This document shows positions 45,030 to 57,332 of a DNA stretch of 64,000 nt, piece after piece. Positions within the stretch are counted from its first letter, which is position 1. The number at the start of each line of letters is the position of its first letter. Below the pieces are notes generated by a model. The model searched no databases. It was not told the origin of the DNA and saw only the letters and a list, made by a program, of their open reading frames with translations. Both the position numbers and the translations under genes were made by a program. The stretch is from Tragulus kanchil (taxonomy: Eukaryota > Chordata > Mammalia > Artiodactyla > Tragulidae): the NCBI GenBank assembly GCA_022376925.1, contig JAIOJX010000003.1, forward strand, positions 37,439,874-37,503,873. Reading direction: 5' to 3'.

Positions 45030-45876
45030 CAAGAAATGAAAGAATGAAAACTGAATGAATATTAAACTATTTATACAAGTCTGTACTTTGGATATTAACT
45101 TTCTCACATATGAGTCTTATACTTTGGAGTTTAATATTGCCATATTAAATTATTTTACCAAAAATCTGTATGAGCTTTGGCAGAGGTGTTTGAAATAGGT
45201 AATGAATATTTTCATGGCCTAACAGCTTAAAAAATGGAAAGTCTTAAGTGGAGAAATCAGCATGTCAGAAATGTTAGAGAATATTCATTTTTCTCACACA
45301 TTGAAAGTTTCATGAACCAGAAAGTTTCATGATGTTTCATTTCCATTCCTCCAATTAATTATGAATTCAAATTCCCTGTCAAGCTGAAGTCAAGGAATAA
45401 TAAAAGAAGGGAACATTTTTCTGATTATGAAATAACACATGTTCATTACATGGAGTTTTAGAAATGTAGGAGATTTTTAAGAAGATATTAAGAATCAATT
45501 ATTGCTACATTTGCCAAGAAGAGAAAAATGAGAATATTTGGGTACAGAAATCCTTTTAACATTTACATTTCCATATAGATACATAAATCATATTTATACA
45601 TACATATATATATAAAATGAAGAATACATACACATACAGGTGTATAATTCTGTACAGTTTCAGAATGAGCTTGTTACTTTAAAGGAATGATTATTTAACT
45701 GTATATAAGAAGCACAGTTCACTAGTATTATGTTCTGTTTTTTCAATAGTTTTGAAAATGATTCAATTTTTTCTTATGTATAAGCCAATATCCATGTCTC
45801 TAAAATTTTCCTCATAATCAAGTTCCCAAAGTGAAGAAAGTAGATTTAAATGTTCTCACCAGGAAAAAGAAATAAT
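45030..45876. other. Unassigned AT-rich single-copy stretch
   Basis: AT-rich, with an alternating TA run near 45600-45615. No gene or clear repeat. Confidence 0.5.
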
Positions 45877-46012
45877 AAATATGTGAGGTGATAAGGTGTT
45901 AGCTAATGCTACAGTGGCAATTATATTGCAATAAAACGTCTATCAAATCAACATGTTGTACACTTTAAATTTGTAGGTTATATGTCAAGTAAATGTACAA
46001 TTTTAGGTATAC
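45877..46012 (+). mobile_element. L1 LINE 3' end fragment
   Basis: 'aatatgtgaggtgataaggt', 'caacatgttgtacactttaa' and 'aggttatatgtcaagtaaat' match L1 3' termini. Confidence 0.65.
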
Positions 46013-46397
46013 TGTTTAAAAAGTGAATTTAAATTTCTTCATTCATATTCTATGAGTGCTTTCCAGAAAGGTTGTACATAATTACACAAGAGCATTCAGG
46101 GGTACATGTTTTATGATACCTTTATCAACTTTAAATATTGCTCCTGGAAACAAAATATTTGATGATTAGAAACTTCACTAACACTGTGTCAATGAGTTTT
46201 TGAGAAACATAAATTCTTGTATTTTGTGAATATGTGTAAAATCGCTACAAACTCTATGGAAGGAAATCTGGAATCTCCTGATAAAATTTCTTTTTCTAGG
46301 ATTTCTCCAAATATATTCAAGCTTGGTCTCAAAGTCATGTGACCAAGTGAACGTGTACAAAAATATTCATGACCCTTGTTTGTGAATAGTCAAAAGG

Positions 46398-46953
46398 TTG
46401 TAAGCTGCCGCAGCACCTCAATCGGGTGCAGGAAGAATAGCAGGTGTGGCGAGACATTAAGAAATGCACGCATAGAGATAAGCATACAGGATGGGAACAG
46501 GGCACTGTCAGTCTCGTAGATAGAGAGCCCTGAACACATCCGCTCAATACTCTTTTATTGATAGCTTAAGCATCCAGGAAATGTTTCCAATCAGCACAGA
46601 CTGGGACTCAGTCAGGTCCCCAGTTAACAACTATCCTTGAGACTCTATCTTGTTTATGTTATTTCTTTAAAGGAAAGGGTTTGCAGAAGCTGGGAGGCAA
46701 CTAGACCTGTAAGAAGTTCAAAGGCGGCTGGTCTGTGTGCACCTGCAGTGTTCTAACATGTGCTGACCCAGCATTCCTAGGTCCTCAGCAGCACCCCTAT
46801 GTGTTTTTCCAGGTTAGTGTGACCCCAGCTGATGAGCCCATATTTTGTCTCAATCTTCCCTGTTATATTTCTCTTTGTTTTTCCTCCTTCCAAGCCATCT
46901 TTCTAATGGTTTTGCCAAGGCTGCAAAGACTTCTGCTGACTCGTCTCCCACAG
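46398..46953 (-). mobile_element. LTR-like block of an endogenous retrovirus, antisense
   Basis: Read on the minus strand it starts TGTGGGAGACGAGTCAGCAG and ends CTGCGGCAGCTTACA, the TG...CA form of an LTR. An AATAAA signal lies in 'gctatcaataaaagagt' (complement near 46549-46565), where an R region would be. No internal gag/pol/env sequence is attached, so it looks like a solo LTR. I could not find a target duplication, and the family is not determined. Confidence 0.55.
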
Positions 46954-47020
46954 TAAACAACTCAATTACTCATCTAAACAAGGCTGGTTATACCCATGTG
47001 GTAGAGTCACACCATACACT

Positions 47021-47228
47021 GGGCTTCCCTGTTGGTCCAGATGGACCAATCTACCTGCAGTGCAGGAAACCTGAGTTTGATCCCTAGGCTGGGAAGATCC
47101 CCTGGAGAAGGGAATGGCTACCCACTGCCGTATTCTTGCTTGGAGAATTCCATAGACAGAGAGGTCTGATGGGGATCAGTCCAGGCAGCCACAAAGAGTT
47201 GGACATGACAGAGTGACTAACACTTTTG
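47021..47228 (+). mobile_element. Bov-tA SINE with near-perfect target-site duplication
   Basis: Repeats caccatacact at 47010-47020 and caccatagact at 47229-47239 flank it. Head 'gggcttccctgttggtccag', body 'ctggagaagggaatggctac' and 'gagttggacatgacagagtg'. Confidence 0.9.
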
Positions 47229-47239
47229 CACCATAGACT

Positions 47240-47504
47240 ACTGGATCAATTAGAGCTCTTGATGGTAAAAATAACAGAAATCTAACCCAAAGAGACTTAG
47301 ACTATAAGGAAGTCCATCAATAACTTGACAGTCTAGAGGAAAATGGACTTCAGATGGCCTTAACCTCCTGAATCACATTCTTAACTCTGATTAGCCCCAC
47401 AGACCCAGTTTCTCTGCTCTGCTTTCTGTATTATCTGCTACAACACATGGCTGAGCTGGCTCCGCGTATGATGCTCTGGGTCTTCAGCTCATGGAGAGAG
47501 GGAG
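47240..47504. other. Unassigned single-copy stretch
   Basis: No gene or repeat recognised. Confidence 0.5.
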
Positions 47505-49816
47505 CCAGTCCCCAGATCATGACAAAAAAAAAATCTAGGCTCCACTTTGATTAGACCCACGTGGGTCATTTTACACTGAAATGCCCACTGTTGATCAGGA
47601 ACAACATCTACCCCTGAAACTACCAGTGGTATGAGTCTCACTCAGACTTCAGGGCAGTGACAGGAAGGAGGTGGAAGAGTGGAGGGACCCTGGGAGTCGC
47701 CTCAACATCCACTATAATTTTAATGCAGAAATTAACATATATGCTAATTTTATGTGCTGATATCAAATTAACTCCAGGCTATGAGCCTAAAAGTACCAAT
47801 AAGGTGTTAATTATAAAAACACACATAATTTGGGATTATACATATCTGTAAATAACAAAATTCTGTAAAAGCAATTATGCAAAAAAAACCACACACACAC
47901 ACACACATATACACACTCATATTTGCTTGTATATGCAAAGAATCTTTCTAGAAAGGCATGTTAGATCTGGTAGCATGATTTGCTTCTGGGAAAGGAAGTT
48001 TCGGTTAATGAAATAGTGACTTTTCATGGTACATTTTTTTTAGTTGGAGTTGTATATATATATTTTTAATTTTTTAAACATTTATTTATTTATTTATTTA
48101 TTTTGGTGGGGGTGGGGAGAGAGGGGGGTGGGCGTTCAGAGACTGAATTACTAAATACCTATTATTATAAGCCAGCAAATTTGGGGATAAATTGTTATGC
48201 ACTGATAGATAATTTGTTATGCAGAAATAGATAATTACACTGTACATAAGCATTTTTTCTAATGATTTATTAGAGATCATTATATATATTTTCCAAGTTT
48301 GTGGTTTGTTTTTAAGTTTGTCTTAATACATTTTTTAAACATTTTCTATGCAGTTAAACATATATTTTTAAAAAATGCTTTCTTCTGCCTGTGTTTGAAG
48401 CAAAGATGTTTAATTTTGCTTCATATCTCAGAACAATGCAAGATTGTAGTGGCAATTAATGATTTTCTAATGTGATTCTTTGATTTTATTGTTTCAAAAT
48501 CACTTTACTATTTTACAACCCAGTACTATGTTGCCTATTTGCATAAGTTATTTTTTATGGTGTTGAAGATTCCTTTATTCATAGTTTTCTTTAAAAAGTC
48601 AATGATAAATGCTGAATATTTGCAGATGTTTTTCTGTCATTTATTGAATCATATTTAAAACCAGTCCCCAGATCATGACAAAAAAAAAATCTAGGCTCCA
48701 CTTTGATTAGACCCACGTGGGTCATTTTACACTGAAATGCCCACTGTTGATCAGGAACAACATCTACCCCTGAAACTACCAGTGGTATGAGTCTCACTCA
48801 GACTTCAGGGCAGTGACAGGAAGGAGGTGGAAGAGTGGAGGGACCCTGGGAGTCGCCTCAACATCCACTATAATTTTAATGCAGAAATTAACATATATGC
48901 TAATTTTATGTGCTGATATCAAATTAACTCCAGGCTATGAGCCTAAAAGTACCAATAAGGTGTTAATTATAAAAACACACATAATTTGGGATTATACATA
49001 TCTGTAAATAACAAAATTCTGTAAAAGCAATTATGCAAAAAAAACCACACACACACACACACATATACACACTCATATTTGCTTGTATATGCAAAGAATC
49101 TTTCTAGAAAGGCATGTTAGATCTGGTAGCATGATTTGCTTCTGGGAAAGGAAGTTTCGGTTAATGAAATAGTGACTTTTCATGGTACATTTTTTTTAGT
49201 TGGAGTTGTATATATATATTTTTAATTTTTTAAACATTTATTTATTTATTTATTTATTTTGGTGGGGGTGGGGAGAGAGGGGGGTGGGCGTTCAGAGACT
49301 GAATTACTAAATACCTATTATTATAAGCCAGCAAATTTGGGGATAAATTGTTATGCACTGATAGATAATTTGTTATGCAGAAATAGATAATTACACTGTA
49401 CATAAGCATTTTTTCTAATGATTTATTAGAGATCATTATATATATTTTCCAAGTTTGTGGTTTGTTTTTAAGTTTGTCTTAATACATTTTTTAAACATTT
49501 TCTATGCAGTTAAACATATATTTTTAAAAAATGCTTTCTTCTGCCTGTGTTTGAAGCAAAGATGTTTAATTTTGCTTCATATCTCAGAACAATGCAAGAT
49601 TGTAGTGGCAATTAATGATTTTCTAATGTGATTCTTTGATTTTATTGTTTCAAAATCACTTTACTATTTTACAACCCAGTACTATGTTGCCTATTTGCAT
49701 AAGTTATTTTTTATGGTGTTGAAGATTCCTTTATTCATAGTTTTCTTTAAAAAGTCAATGATAAATGCTGAATATTTGCAGATGTTTTTCTGTCATTTAT
49801 TGAATCATATTTAAAA
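47505..49816. repeat. Direct duplication 16 (47505-48660 and 48661-49816)
   Basis: Offset exactly 1156 at both ends, no spacer and no difference found by eye. The join is 'atatttaaaa|ccagtcccca'. Each copy contains the same CA microsatellite (47889-47908, 49045-49064), a TTTA run, and a G-rich block near 48105-48132. No gene recognised. Confidence 0.95.
48075..48135. repeat. TTTA run and G-rich block
   Basis: (TTTA)n followed by 'ggtgggggtggggagagagg'. The order resembles the complement of the tail and C-rich block of the CHR-2/SINE2 SINEs at 10829 and 36613, so it may be a 5'-truncated SINE end. Duplicated at 49231-49291. Confidence 0.5.
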
Positions 49817-50284
49817 TTTTCTTAATGTAATATACTAAATGAATCATAAATCTGCATTGCATTTCTGGGAACCACAATTCTTTGAGTGGATAAATCATTT
49901 AATATACTCTTAAGTTCTTAACACAGTTTTTAATAAAAGTATGCAAACTTATAGCTACACAAATAGGAAATTAGGGCATCATTAGGTATTTACACAGGTT
50001 CAGGAATTTTACCAATCTAGAAATTCTGTTTTCTGCTTTGACTTCAGAGACAGAAATAACTTTTACAGAGGTTATAAATTTTAAAGCTCTTTAAATGACA
50101 AAAGTGAGAAAGGATTGATAAAGCAAAAAGTTGAACAGCATTGCAGGCAAAAGAGATTAGTGATTAACCTTGGTTCATAAAAATCACTGATGTCAGACCT
50201 TGGTCAAGACTGCTCCTTGACCCCCATTATTAACTGTCAACCTATCTAGCTTACTGTTTACTAATTTATGTTTGCATTTTTGTT

Positions 50285-50487
50285 GTTCAGTCACTGAGTC
50301 ATATCCAACTCTTTTGAGACCCCATGGACTGCAGCACACGAGGCTCCTATGTCCATGAGATTTCCCAGGCAAGAATATGGAGGGGATTGCTGTTTTCTTA
50401 TCCAGGGGATTTTCCTGCCCCAGAGATCAAACCCATCTCTTCTGTATTGGCAGGCAGATTATTTTACCACTGAGCCACCAGGAAAGT
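50285..50487 (-). mobile_element. Bov-tA SINE, antisense, copy 1
   Basis: 'gttcagtcactgagtcatat', 'gagaccccatggactgcagc' and 'ttaccactgagccaccagga' mark the complement of a Bov-tA. Copies at 51439-51641 and, truncated by a junction, at 52591-52739. Confidence 0.88.
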
Positions 50488-51438
50488 GCATGTCTGCATC
50501 TACTTCATTAATAAAACTGGCTTTAGTTTCCTTCTTCCACTTTCAACTCCATTTCAGGGTTTCATATATAACTTCTGTTAGCACCTCCTCCCCTCACATT
50601 GGAGTCTCATTTGAACATAAATCTTTGATAACATTTTGAAGGACTTCATAGGTTATTGTTTTATTCTGTTCTTATTTTTAAAGTCCTTGAGTTGGTTTTG
50701 GTAATTTTAATTACACAGTTGTAAAATTGTGATTGAAATTTTATTGTTTCAGAAATGCGGGGCAATTAATGATTTTCTAATGTGATTCTTTGATTTTATT
50801 GTTTCAAAATCACTTTACTATTTTACAACCCAGTACTATGTTGCCTATTTGCATAAGTTATTTTTTATGGTGTTGAAGATTCCTTTATTCATAGTTTTCT
50901 TTAAAAAGTCAATGATAAATGCTGAATATTTGCAGATGTTTTTCTGTCATTTATTGAATCATATTTAAAATTTTCTTAATGTAATATACTAAATGAATCA
51001 TAAATCTGCATTGCATTTCTGGGAACCACAATTCTTTGAGTGGATAAATCATTTAATATACTCTTAAGTTCTTAACACAGTTTTTAATAAAAGTATGCAA
51101 ACTTATAGCTACACAAATAGGAAATTAGGGCATCATTAGGTATTTACACAGGTTCAGGAATTTTACCAATCTAGAAATTCTGTTTTCTGCTTTGACTTCA
51201 GAGACAGAAATAACTTTTACAGAGGTTATAAATTTTAAAGCTCTTTAAATGACAAAAGTGAGAAAGGATTGATAAAGCAAAAAGTTGAACAGCATTGCAG
51301 GCAAAAGAGATTAGTGATTAACCTTGGTTCATAAAAATCACTGATGTCAGACCTTGGTCAAGACTGCTCCTTGACCCCCATTATTAACTGTCAACCTATC
51401 TAGCTTACTGTTTACTAATTTATGTTTGCATTTTTGTT

Positions 51439-51641
51439 GTTCAGTCACTGAGTCATATCCAACTCTTTTGAGACCCCATGGACTGCAGCACACGAGGCTC
51501 CTATGTCCATGAGATTTCCCAGGCAAGAATATGGAGGGGATTGCTGTTTTCTTATCCAGGGGATTTTCCTGCCCCAGAGATCAAACCCATCTCTTCTGTA
51601 TTGGCAGGCAGATTATTTTACCACTGAGCCACCAGGAAAGT
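51439..51641 (-). mobile_element. Bov-tA SINE, antisense, copy 2
   Basis: Same insertion as 50285-50487. It lies in the second half of duplication 17 and at the start of duplication 18. Confidence 0.88.
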
Positions 51642-51962
51642 GCATGTCTGCATCTACTTCATTAATAAAACTGGCTTTAGTTTCCTTCTTCCACTTTCAA
51701 CTCCATTTCAGGGTTTCATATATAACTTCTGTTAGCACCTCCTCCCCTCACATTGGAGTCTCATTTGAACATAAATCTTTGATAACATTTTGAAGGACTT
51801 CATAGGTTATTGTTTTATTCTGTTCTTATTTTTAAAGTCCTTGAGTTGGTTTTGGTAATTTTAATTACACAGTTGTAAAATTGTGTAGTTTATGCTATAC
51901 CATTGGTTTTCAAAGTGTAACCCCAAATATTTTTTAGGGCACTGTGAATTCAAAATGATTTT

Positions 51963-52202
51963 TAAAAAAAATTCTGGCCACCTTTATTGGTCTTTCATTT
52001 ATTTATTTTCCTCCATCTTTGTTCTTTGGCCTGTGTGGGACTCCCACGGCAGCAGCCTCTTCCATTGTAGAGCACTGGCTCACAATTGGACACACACTGG
52101 TCCAGCCACTCTGCGGCATGTGCGATCTTCCTGGGCCAGGGATCACACCGCACCCCGCAGTGCAAGATGGACTCTGCACCCACTGGACCACCAGAGAAGC
52201 CC
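51963..52202 (-). mobile_element. CHR-2/SINE2-type SINE, antisense, with 12-bp target-site duplication, copy 1
   Basis: Repeats caaaatgatttt at 51951-51962 and 52203-52214 fix the limits. A-tail complement, 'cctccatctttgttctttgg', 'ggtccagccactctgcggca' and the head complement 'ggaccaccagagaagcccc'. Its duplicate at 53061-53302 also carries both flanks. Confidence 0.9.
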
Positions 52203-52590
52203 CAAAATGATTTTCATAATAAAACCAAATTGTAATTTTCTTTCTTTTTCTCATTCTCTTCTGCGTGAACAGAGCTTTCCAGAAAGTAAATGTTGTGTAA
52301 TAGTGTTATTATTCTGTCATCAATAGAACGGGTGCTTACATATTGTGTGTACCAGCAACTTCTTACCCTACATATTGCCTGGTTCCACATACCAGAGGCA
52401 GGATTTCCCCACTCACTTTCTAGGCTCTGTGATTATTCCAAACTCCATTTTCAAGTTCTTTAGGCTGGAACGATTGCAGCTTTTTTATAAACAGAGTTTT
52501 AGATGTCCTTCATCTAAATTAAGACCTATGTTTGTCTACATTTAAGTTACACTTTCAAATCAAAATTAATATTGTTCTGCAGCCCATCAC

Positions 52591-52739
52591 CGAGGCTCCT
52601 ATGTCCATGAGATTTCCCAGGCAAGAATATGGAGGGGATTGCTGTTTTCTTATCCAGGGGATTTTCCTGCCCCAGAGATCAAACCCATCTCTTCTGTATT
52701 GGCAGGCAGATTATTTTACCACTGAGCCACCAGGAAAGT
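52591..52739 (-). mobile_element. Bov-tA SINE, antisense, copy 3, cut at the junction
   Basis: Starts part-way through the element seen at 50285 and 51439, because the second half of duplication 18 begins inside it. Confidence 0.85.
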
Positions 52740-53060
52740 GCATGTCTGCATCTACTTCATTAATAAAACTGGCTTTAGTTTCCTTCTTCCACTTTCAACT
52801 CCATTTCAGGGTTTCATATATAACTTCTGTTAGCACCTCCTCCCCTCACATTGGAGTCTCATTTGAACATAAATCTTTGATAACATTTTGAAGGACTTCA
52901 TAGGTTATTGTTTTATTCTGTTCTTATTTTTAAAGTCCTTGAGTTGGTTTTGGTAATTTTAATTACACAGTTGTAAAATTGTGTAGTTTATGCTATACCA
53001 TTGGTTTTCAAAGTGTAACCCCAAATATTTTTTAGGGCACTGTGAATTCAAAATGATTTT

Positions 53061-53302
53061 TAAAAAAAATTCTGGCCACCTTTATTGGTCTTTCATTTAT
53101 TTATTTTCCTCCATCTTTGTTCTTTGGCCTGTGTGGGACTCCCACGGCAGCAGCCTCTTCCATTGTAGAGCACTGGCTCACAATTGGACACACACTGGTC
53201 CAGCCACTCTGCGGCATGTGCGATCTTCCTGGGCCAGGGATCACACCGGCACCCCCGCAGTGCAAGATGGACTCTGCACCCACTGGACCACCAGAGAAGC
53301 CC
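53061..53302 (-). mobile_element. CHR-2/SINE2-type SINE, antisense, copy 2
   Basis: Flanked by caaaatgatttt at 53049-53060 and 53303-53314, as in copy 1, but two bases longer in G/C runs. Confidence 0.9.
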
Positions 53303-53738
53303 CAAAATGATTTTCATAATAAAACCAAATTGTAATTTTCTTTCTTTTTCTCATTCTCTTCTGCGTGAACAGAGCTTTCCAGAAAGTAAATGTTGTGTAA
53401 TAGTGTTATTATTCTGTCATCAATAGAACGGGTGCTTACATATTGTGTGTACCAGCAACTTCTTACCCTACATATTGCCTGGTTCCACATACCAGAGGCA
53501 GGATTTCCCCACTCACTTTCTAGGCTCTGTGATTATTCCAAACTCCATTTTCAAGTTCTTTAGGCTGGAACGATTGCAGCTTTTTTATAAACAGAGTTTT
53601 AGATGTCCTTCATCTAAATTAAGACCTATGTTTGTCTACATTTAAGTTACACTTTCAATCACATTAATTGATCTTGAAACACTCTGAACATATTTTCTTT
53701 GCAATTGCAAGAGAGGCATCTTTGCAGAGAGTAGTAGG

Positions 53739-53962
53739 GGCTTCCCAGGTGTCACTAGCGGTAAAGAACCCACCTGCCAATGGGAGAGACACAAGAGACA
53801 TGGGTTCAATCCCTGGGTCAGGAAGATTCCCTGGAGGAGGGCATGGCAACCCTCTACAGTATTCCTGCCTGGCGAATCCTATGGACAGAGGAATCTAGTG
53901 GGTTACAGTTCATGGCGTCACAAAGATTGAGATGTATAACTGAAGGGACTGAGCATGTGTGC
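53739..53962 (+). mobile_element. Bov-tA SINE, copy 1
   Basis: Head 'ggggcttcccaggtgtcact', 'catgggttcaatccctgggt', body 'ttcctgcctggcgaatccta' and a degraded end 'attgagatgtataactgaag'. Duplicated at 54825-55048. Confidence 0.9.
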
Positions 53963-54199
53963 ACATAGGAAATAGCTTGACTGTAGCCAACAGCAGTGTG
54001 ATCTTAGGCAAATCTCCTCTTTTGTCTGAGGGGTGATTTCCTCATTAGGAACACAAAGTATCAGCCTCAAATTTTTTTAACACTTAGGATTCTACAAGTT
54101 TTAAAGTTCTGTAATTTTCATGTTGGGATGTGAGTTGGGAGGGAAGATTCAGAGAATAGCACTGAAATATGCATATTACAATATGTAAAATTGTTGACC

Positions 54200-54395
54200 A
54201 GTGAAAGTTTGATGCATGAAGCAGACGTTCTGGGGGCAACTCAGAGGTTTGGGTGGGGATAGGTGGGAGGGGGTTCAGGATGATGGGGACACAAGTATAC
54301 CTGTGGTTGATTCATGTTGATGTATGGCAAAAACCATCACAGTGTTGTAAAGTAATTATCCTGTAATCAAAATAAATCAATTAATTGGAAAAGAA
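54200..54395 (+). mobile_element. Ruminant L1 3' end, copy 1
   Basis: 'ggatgatggggacacaagta', 'gtggttgattcatgttgatg', 'tatggcaaaaaccatcacag' and 'gtaaagtaattatcctgtaa' match the bovine-type L1 3' terminus. Recurs at 55286-55481, with its last ~100 bases again at 56530-56633. Confidence 0.8.
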
Positions 54396-54824
54396 AAATC
54401 ATAGAAAATTGAGGGTCCAAACATCATCAATAAGGAGTGCCCTCTGCGTGAACAGAGCTTTCCAGAAAGTAAATGTTGTGTAATAGTGTTATTATTCTGT
54501 CATCAATAGAACGGGTGCTTACATATTGTGTGTACCAGCAACTTCTTACCCTACATATTGCCTGGTTCCACATACCAGAGGCAGGATTTCCCCACTCACT
54601 TTCTAGGCTCTGTGATTATTCCAAACTCCATTTTCAAGTTCTTTAGGCTGGAACGATTGCAGCTTTTTTATAAACAGAGTTTTAGATGTCCTTCATCTAA
54701 ATTAAGACCTATGTTTGTCTACATTTAAGTTACACTTTCAATCACATTAATTGATCTTGAAACACTCTGAACATATTTTCTTTGCAATTGCAAAGAGAGG
54801 CATCTTTTTGCAGAGAGTAGTAGG

Positions 54825-55048
54825 GGCTTCCCAGGTGTCACTAGCGGTAAAGAACCCACCTGCCAATGGGAGAGACACAAGAGACATGGGTTCAATCCCT
54901 GGGTCAGGAAGATTCCCTGGAGGAGGGCATGGCAACCCTCTACAGTATTCCTGCCTGGCGAATCCTATGGACAGAGGAATCTAGTGGGTTACAGTTCATG
55001 GCGTCACAAAGATTGAGATGTATAACTGAAGGGACTGAGCATGTGTGC
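54825..55048 (+). mobile_element. Bov-tA SINE, copy 2
   Basis: Copy of 53739-53962 within duplication 19. Confidence 0.9.
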
Positions 55049-55285
55049 ACATAGGAAATAGCTTGACTGTAGCCAACAGCAGTGTGATCTTAGGCAAATC
55101 TCCTCTTTTGTCTGAGGGGTGATTTCCTCATTAGGAACACAAAGTATCAGCCTCAAATTTTTTTAACACTTAGGATTCTACAAGTTTTAAAGTTCTGTAA
55201 TTTTCATGTTGGGATGTGAGTTGGGAGGGAAGATTCAGAGAATAGCACTGAAATATGCATATTACAATATGTAAAATTGTTGACC

Positions 55286-55481
55286 AGTGAAAGTTTGATG
55301 CATGAAGCAGACGTTCTGGGGGCAACTCAGAGGTTTGGGTGGGGATAGGTGGGAGGGGGTTCAGGATGATGGGGACACAAGTATACCTGTGGTTGATTCA
55401 TGTTGATGTATGGCAAAAACCATCACAGTGTTGTAAAGTAATTATCCTGTAATCAAAATAAATCAATTAATTGGAAAAGAA
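55286..55481 (+). mobile_element. Ruminant L1 3' end, copy 2
   Basis: Same element as 54200-54395. The second half of duplication 20 starts inside it (55381 repeats at 56530). Confidence 0.8.
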
Positions 55482-55484
55482 AAA

Positions 55485-56183
55485 CTAGATTGAGGCACAA
55501 CTGGCACACAATAAATGGCATAGATTTAAATTGAGTAATTTCATGTGCTTTGGCTTGTGACTACCTCTGGGAAAACATCATCATAATCAAGGGAGTGCTC
55601 CCCAATTAACCTATGTCCCATTGTGATCACTCCTGGTCTTCCCTTCAGCTCTTAATTCCCAGCCAGAAAACCACTCATCTGCTTTTCATCCCTGTAAATC
55701 ACTCTCGTAGTATCTCCTCATGGTTTTGATTTACAAAACCCTAATGACTAATGATATTGGGCAACTTTTCATGGAATTATTTGCCATTTATGTATCTTCT
55801 CTGGGGCAATGTCTTTCAAGGTTTGCCTGCTTTTATTGGATTTTTTGCCTTTGGGTTTTCAGAGTTTTCATTTTAAAACATTCTGGATACAAATTCTGCC
55901 CCAGATATATTAGCAGTGTCTTTTAAAGAGCAGAAGTTATGTGGAGCCTGAATTTCTGACCCACATAAATATAAGATACCATAAAACAGTGGTGGTTTTT
56001 AAGTCACTGGGTTCGAGGGTAGTTTATTACATAGCTGTATATTATCAGAACAGTCACCACGAGATCTTTAATCACCAAGGAATAAAGAAGAAGAGGAGCA
56101 GAAATAAGTCAGGCAGAAGAAACAGTGATTCAATCGGCTTTTGCCCCACCCAGTGGTTCTGTTTCCAGTCTTCTGGGAAGCTC
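55485..56183. other. Unassigned stretch, duplicated at 56634-57332
   Basis: Short open frames (up to 85 codons) appear identically in both copies only because the DNA is copied. They carry no family signature. Confidence 0.5.
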
Positions 56184-56406
56184 ATGCATGCATGCTAAGT
56201 CGCTTCAGTTTTGTCCAACTCTTTGAGACCCGATAGACTGTAGCCACCAGTCTCCTCTGTCTGTGGGATTCTCCAGACAAGAGTACTGGAGTGGGTTGCC
56301 ATGCACTTCTCCAGAAGATCTTCCTGACCCAGAGATTGAACCTGTGCCTCTTATGTCTCCTGCCTTGGCAGGTGGGTTCTTTATCAGTCGTGCCACTTGG
56401 TAAGCC
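56184..56406 (-). mobile_element. Bov-tA SINE, antisense, copy 1
   Basis: 'ctaagtcgcttcagttttgt', 'ctgtgggattctccagacaa' and 'ggcaggtgggttctttatca' lead to the head complement 'gtgccacttggtaagcc'. Flanks 'cttctgggaagct' and 'ctctggaaagct' may be a degraded target duplication. Copies at 57333-57555 and partly at 58566-58737. Confidence 0.88.
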
Positions 56407-57332
56407 CTCTGGAAAGCTGGGTCTCTCCTTGAATTCTATAATTCCAGGTCCTGATAAAAGAGAAGGAAATTCAGGCTTCCCTGGTGGTTCAGTGGGTAGA
56501 GAGTCTGCCTGGCAGTGCAAGGGACACCAGTATACCTGTGGTTGATTCATGTTGATGTATGGCAAAAACCATCACAGTGTTGTAAAGTAATTATCCTGTA
56601 ATCAAAATAAATCAATTAATTGGAAAAGAAAAACTAGATTGAGGCACAACTGGCACACAATAAATGGCATAGATTTAAATTGAGTAATTTCATGTGCTTT
56701 GGCTTGTGACTACCTCTGGGAAAACATCATCATAATCAAGGGAGTGCTCCCCAATTAACCTATGTCCCATTGTGATCACTCCTGGTCTTCCCTTCAGCTC
56801 TTAATTCCCAGCCAGAAAACCACTCATCTGCTTTTCATCCCTGTAAATCACTCTCGTAGTATCTCCTCATGGTTTTGATTTACAAAACCCTAATGACTAA
56901 TGATATTGGGCAACTTTTCATGGAATTATTTGCCATTTATGTATCTTCTCTGGGGCAATGTCTTTCAAGGTTTGCCTGCTTTTATTGGATTTTTTGCCTT
57001 TGGGTTTTCAGAGTTTTCATTTTAAAACATTCTGGATACAAATTCTGCCCCAGATATATTAGCAGTGTCTTTTAAAGAGCAGAAGTTATGTGGAGCCTGA
57101 ATTTCTGACCCACATAAATATAAGATACCATAAAACAGTGGTGGTTTTTAAGTCACTGGGTTCGAGGGTAGTTTATTACATAGCTGTATATTATCAGAAC
57201 AGTCACCACGAGATCTTTAATCACCAAGGAATAAAGAAGAAGAGGAGCAGAAATAAGTCAGGCAGAAGAAACAGTGATTCAATCGGCTTTTGCCCCACCC
57301 AGTGGTTCTGTTTCCAGTCTTCTGGGAAGCTC

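Larger units (their letters stand above)
49607..51885. repeat. Direct duplication 17 (49607-50731 and 50761-51885)
   Basis: Offset exactly 1154 at both ends. The copies are joined by a 29-base bridge (50732-50760) containing 'ttttattgtttcagaaatg', which resembles 'ttttattgtttcaaaatca' found about 30 bases into the unit. The first ~210 bases also occur at 48451-48660, so they are present three times. Confidence 0.95.
51493..53658. repeat. Direct duplication 18 (51493-52558 and 52591-53658)
   Basis: Copy 2 starts inside the antisense Bov-tA at 'cgaggctcctatg'. The bridge 52559-52590 ('atcaaaattaatattgttct'...) looks like an error-rich version of the sequence that follows copy 2 ('tcacattaattgatcttgaa'). 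The SINE inside copy 1 is two bases shorter in C/G runs near 52149. Offset 1098 rising to 1100. Confidence 0.95.
53360..55484. repeat. Direct duplication 19 (53360-54398 and 54443-55484)
   Basis: The 44-base bridge 54399-54442 ('tcatagaaaattgagggtcc'...) is a recognisable but error-rich form of what follows copy 2 ('ctagattgaggcacaactgg'). Copy 1 has lost one A and two T near 53709-53724. Offset 1083 rising to 1086. Confidence 0.95.
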
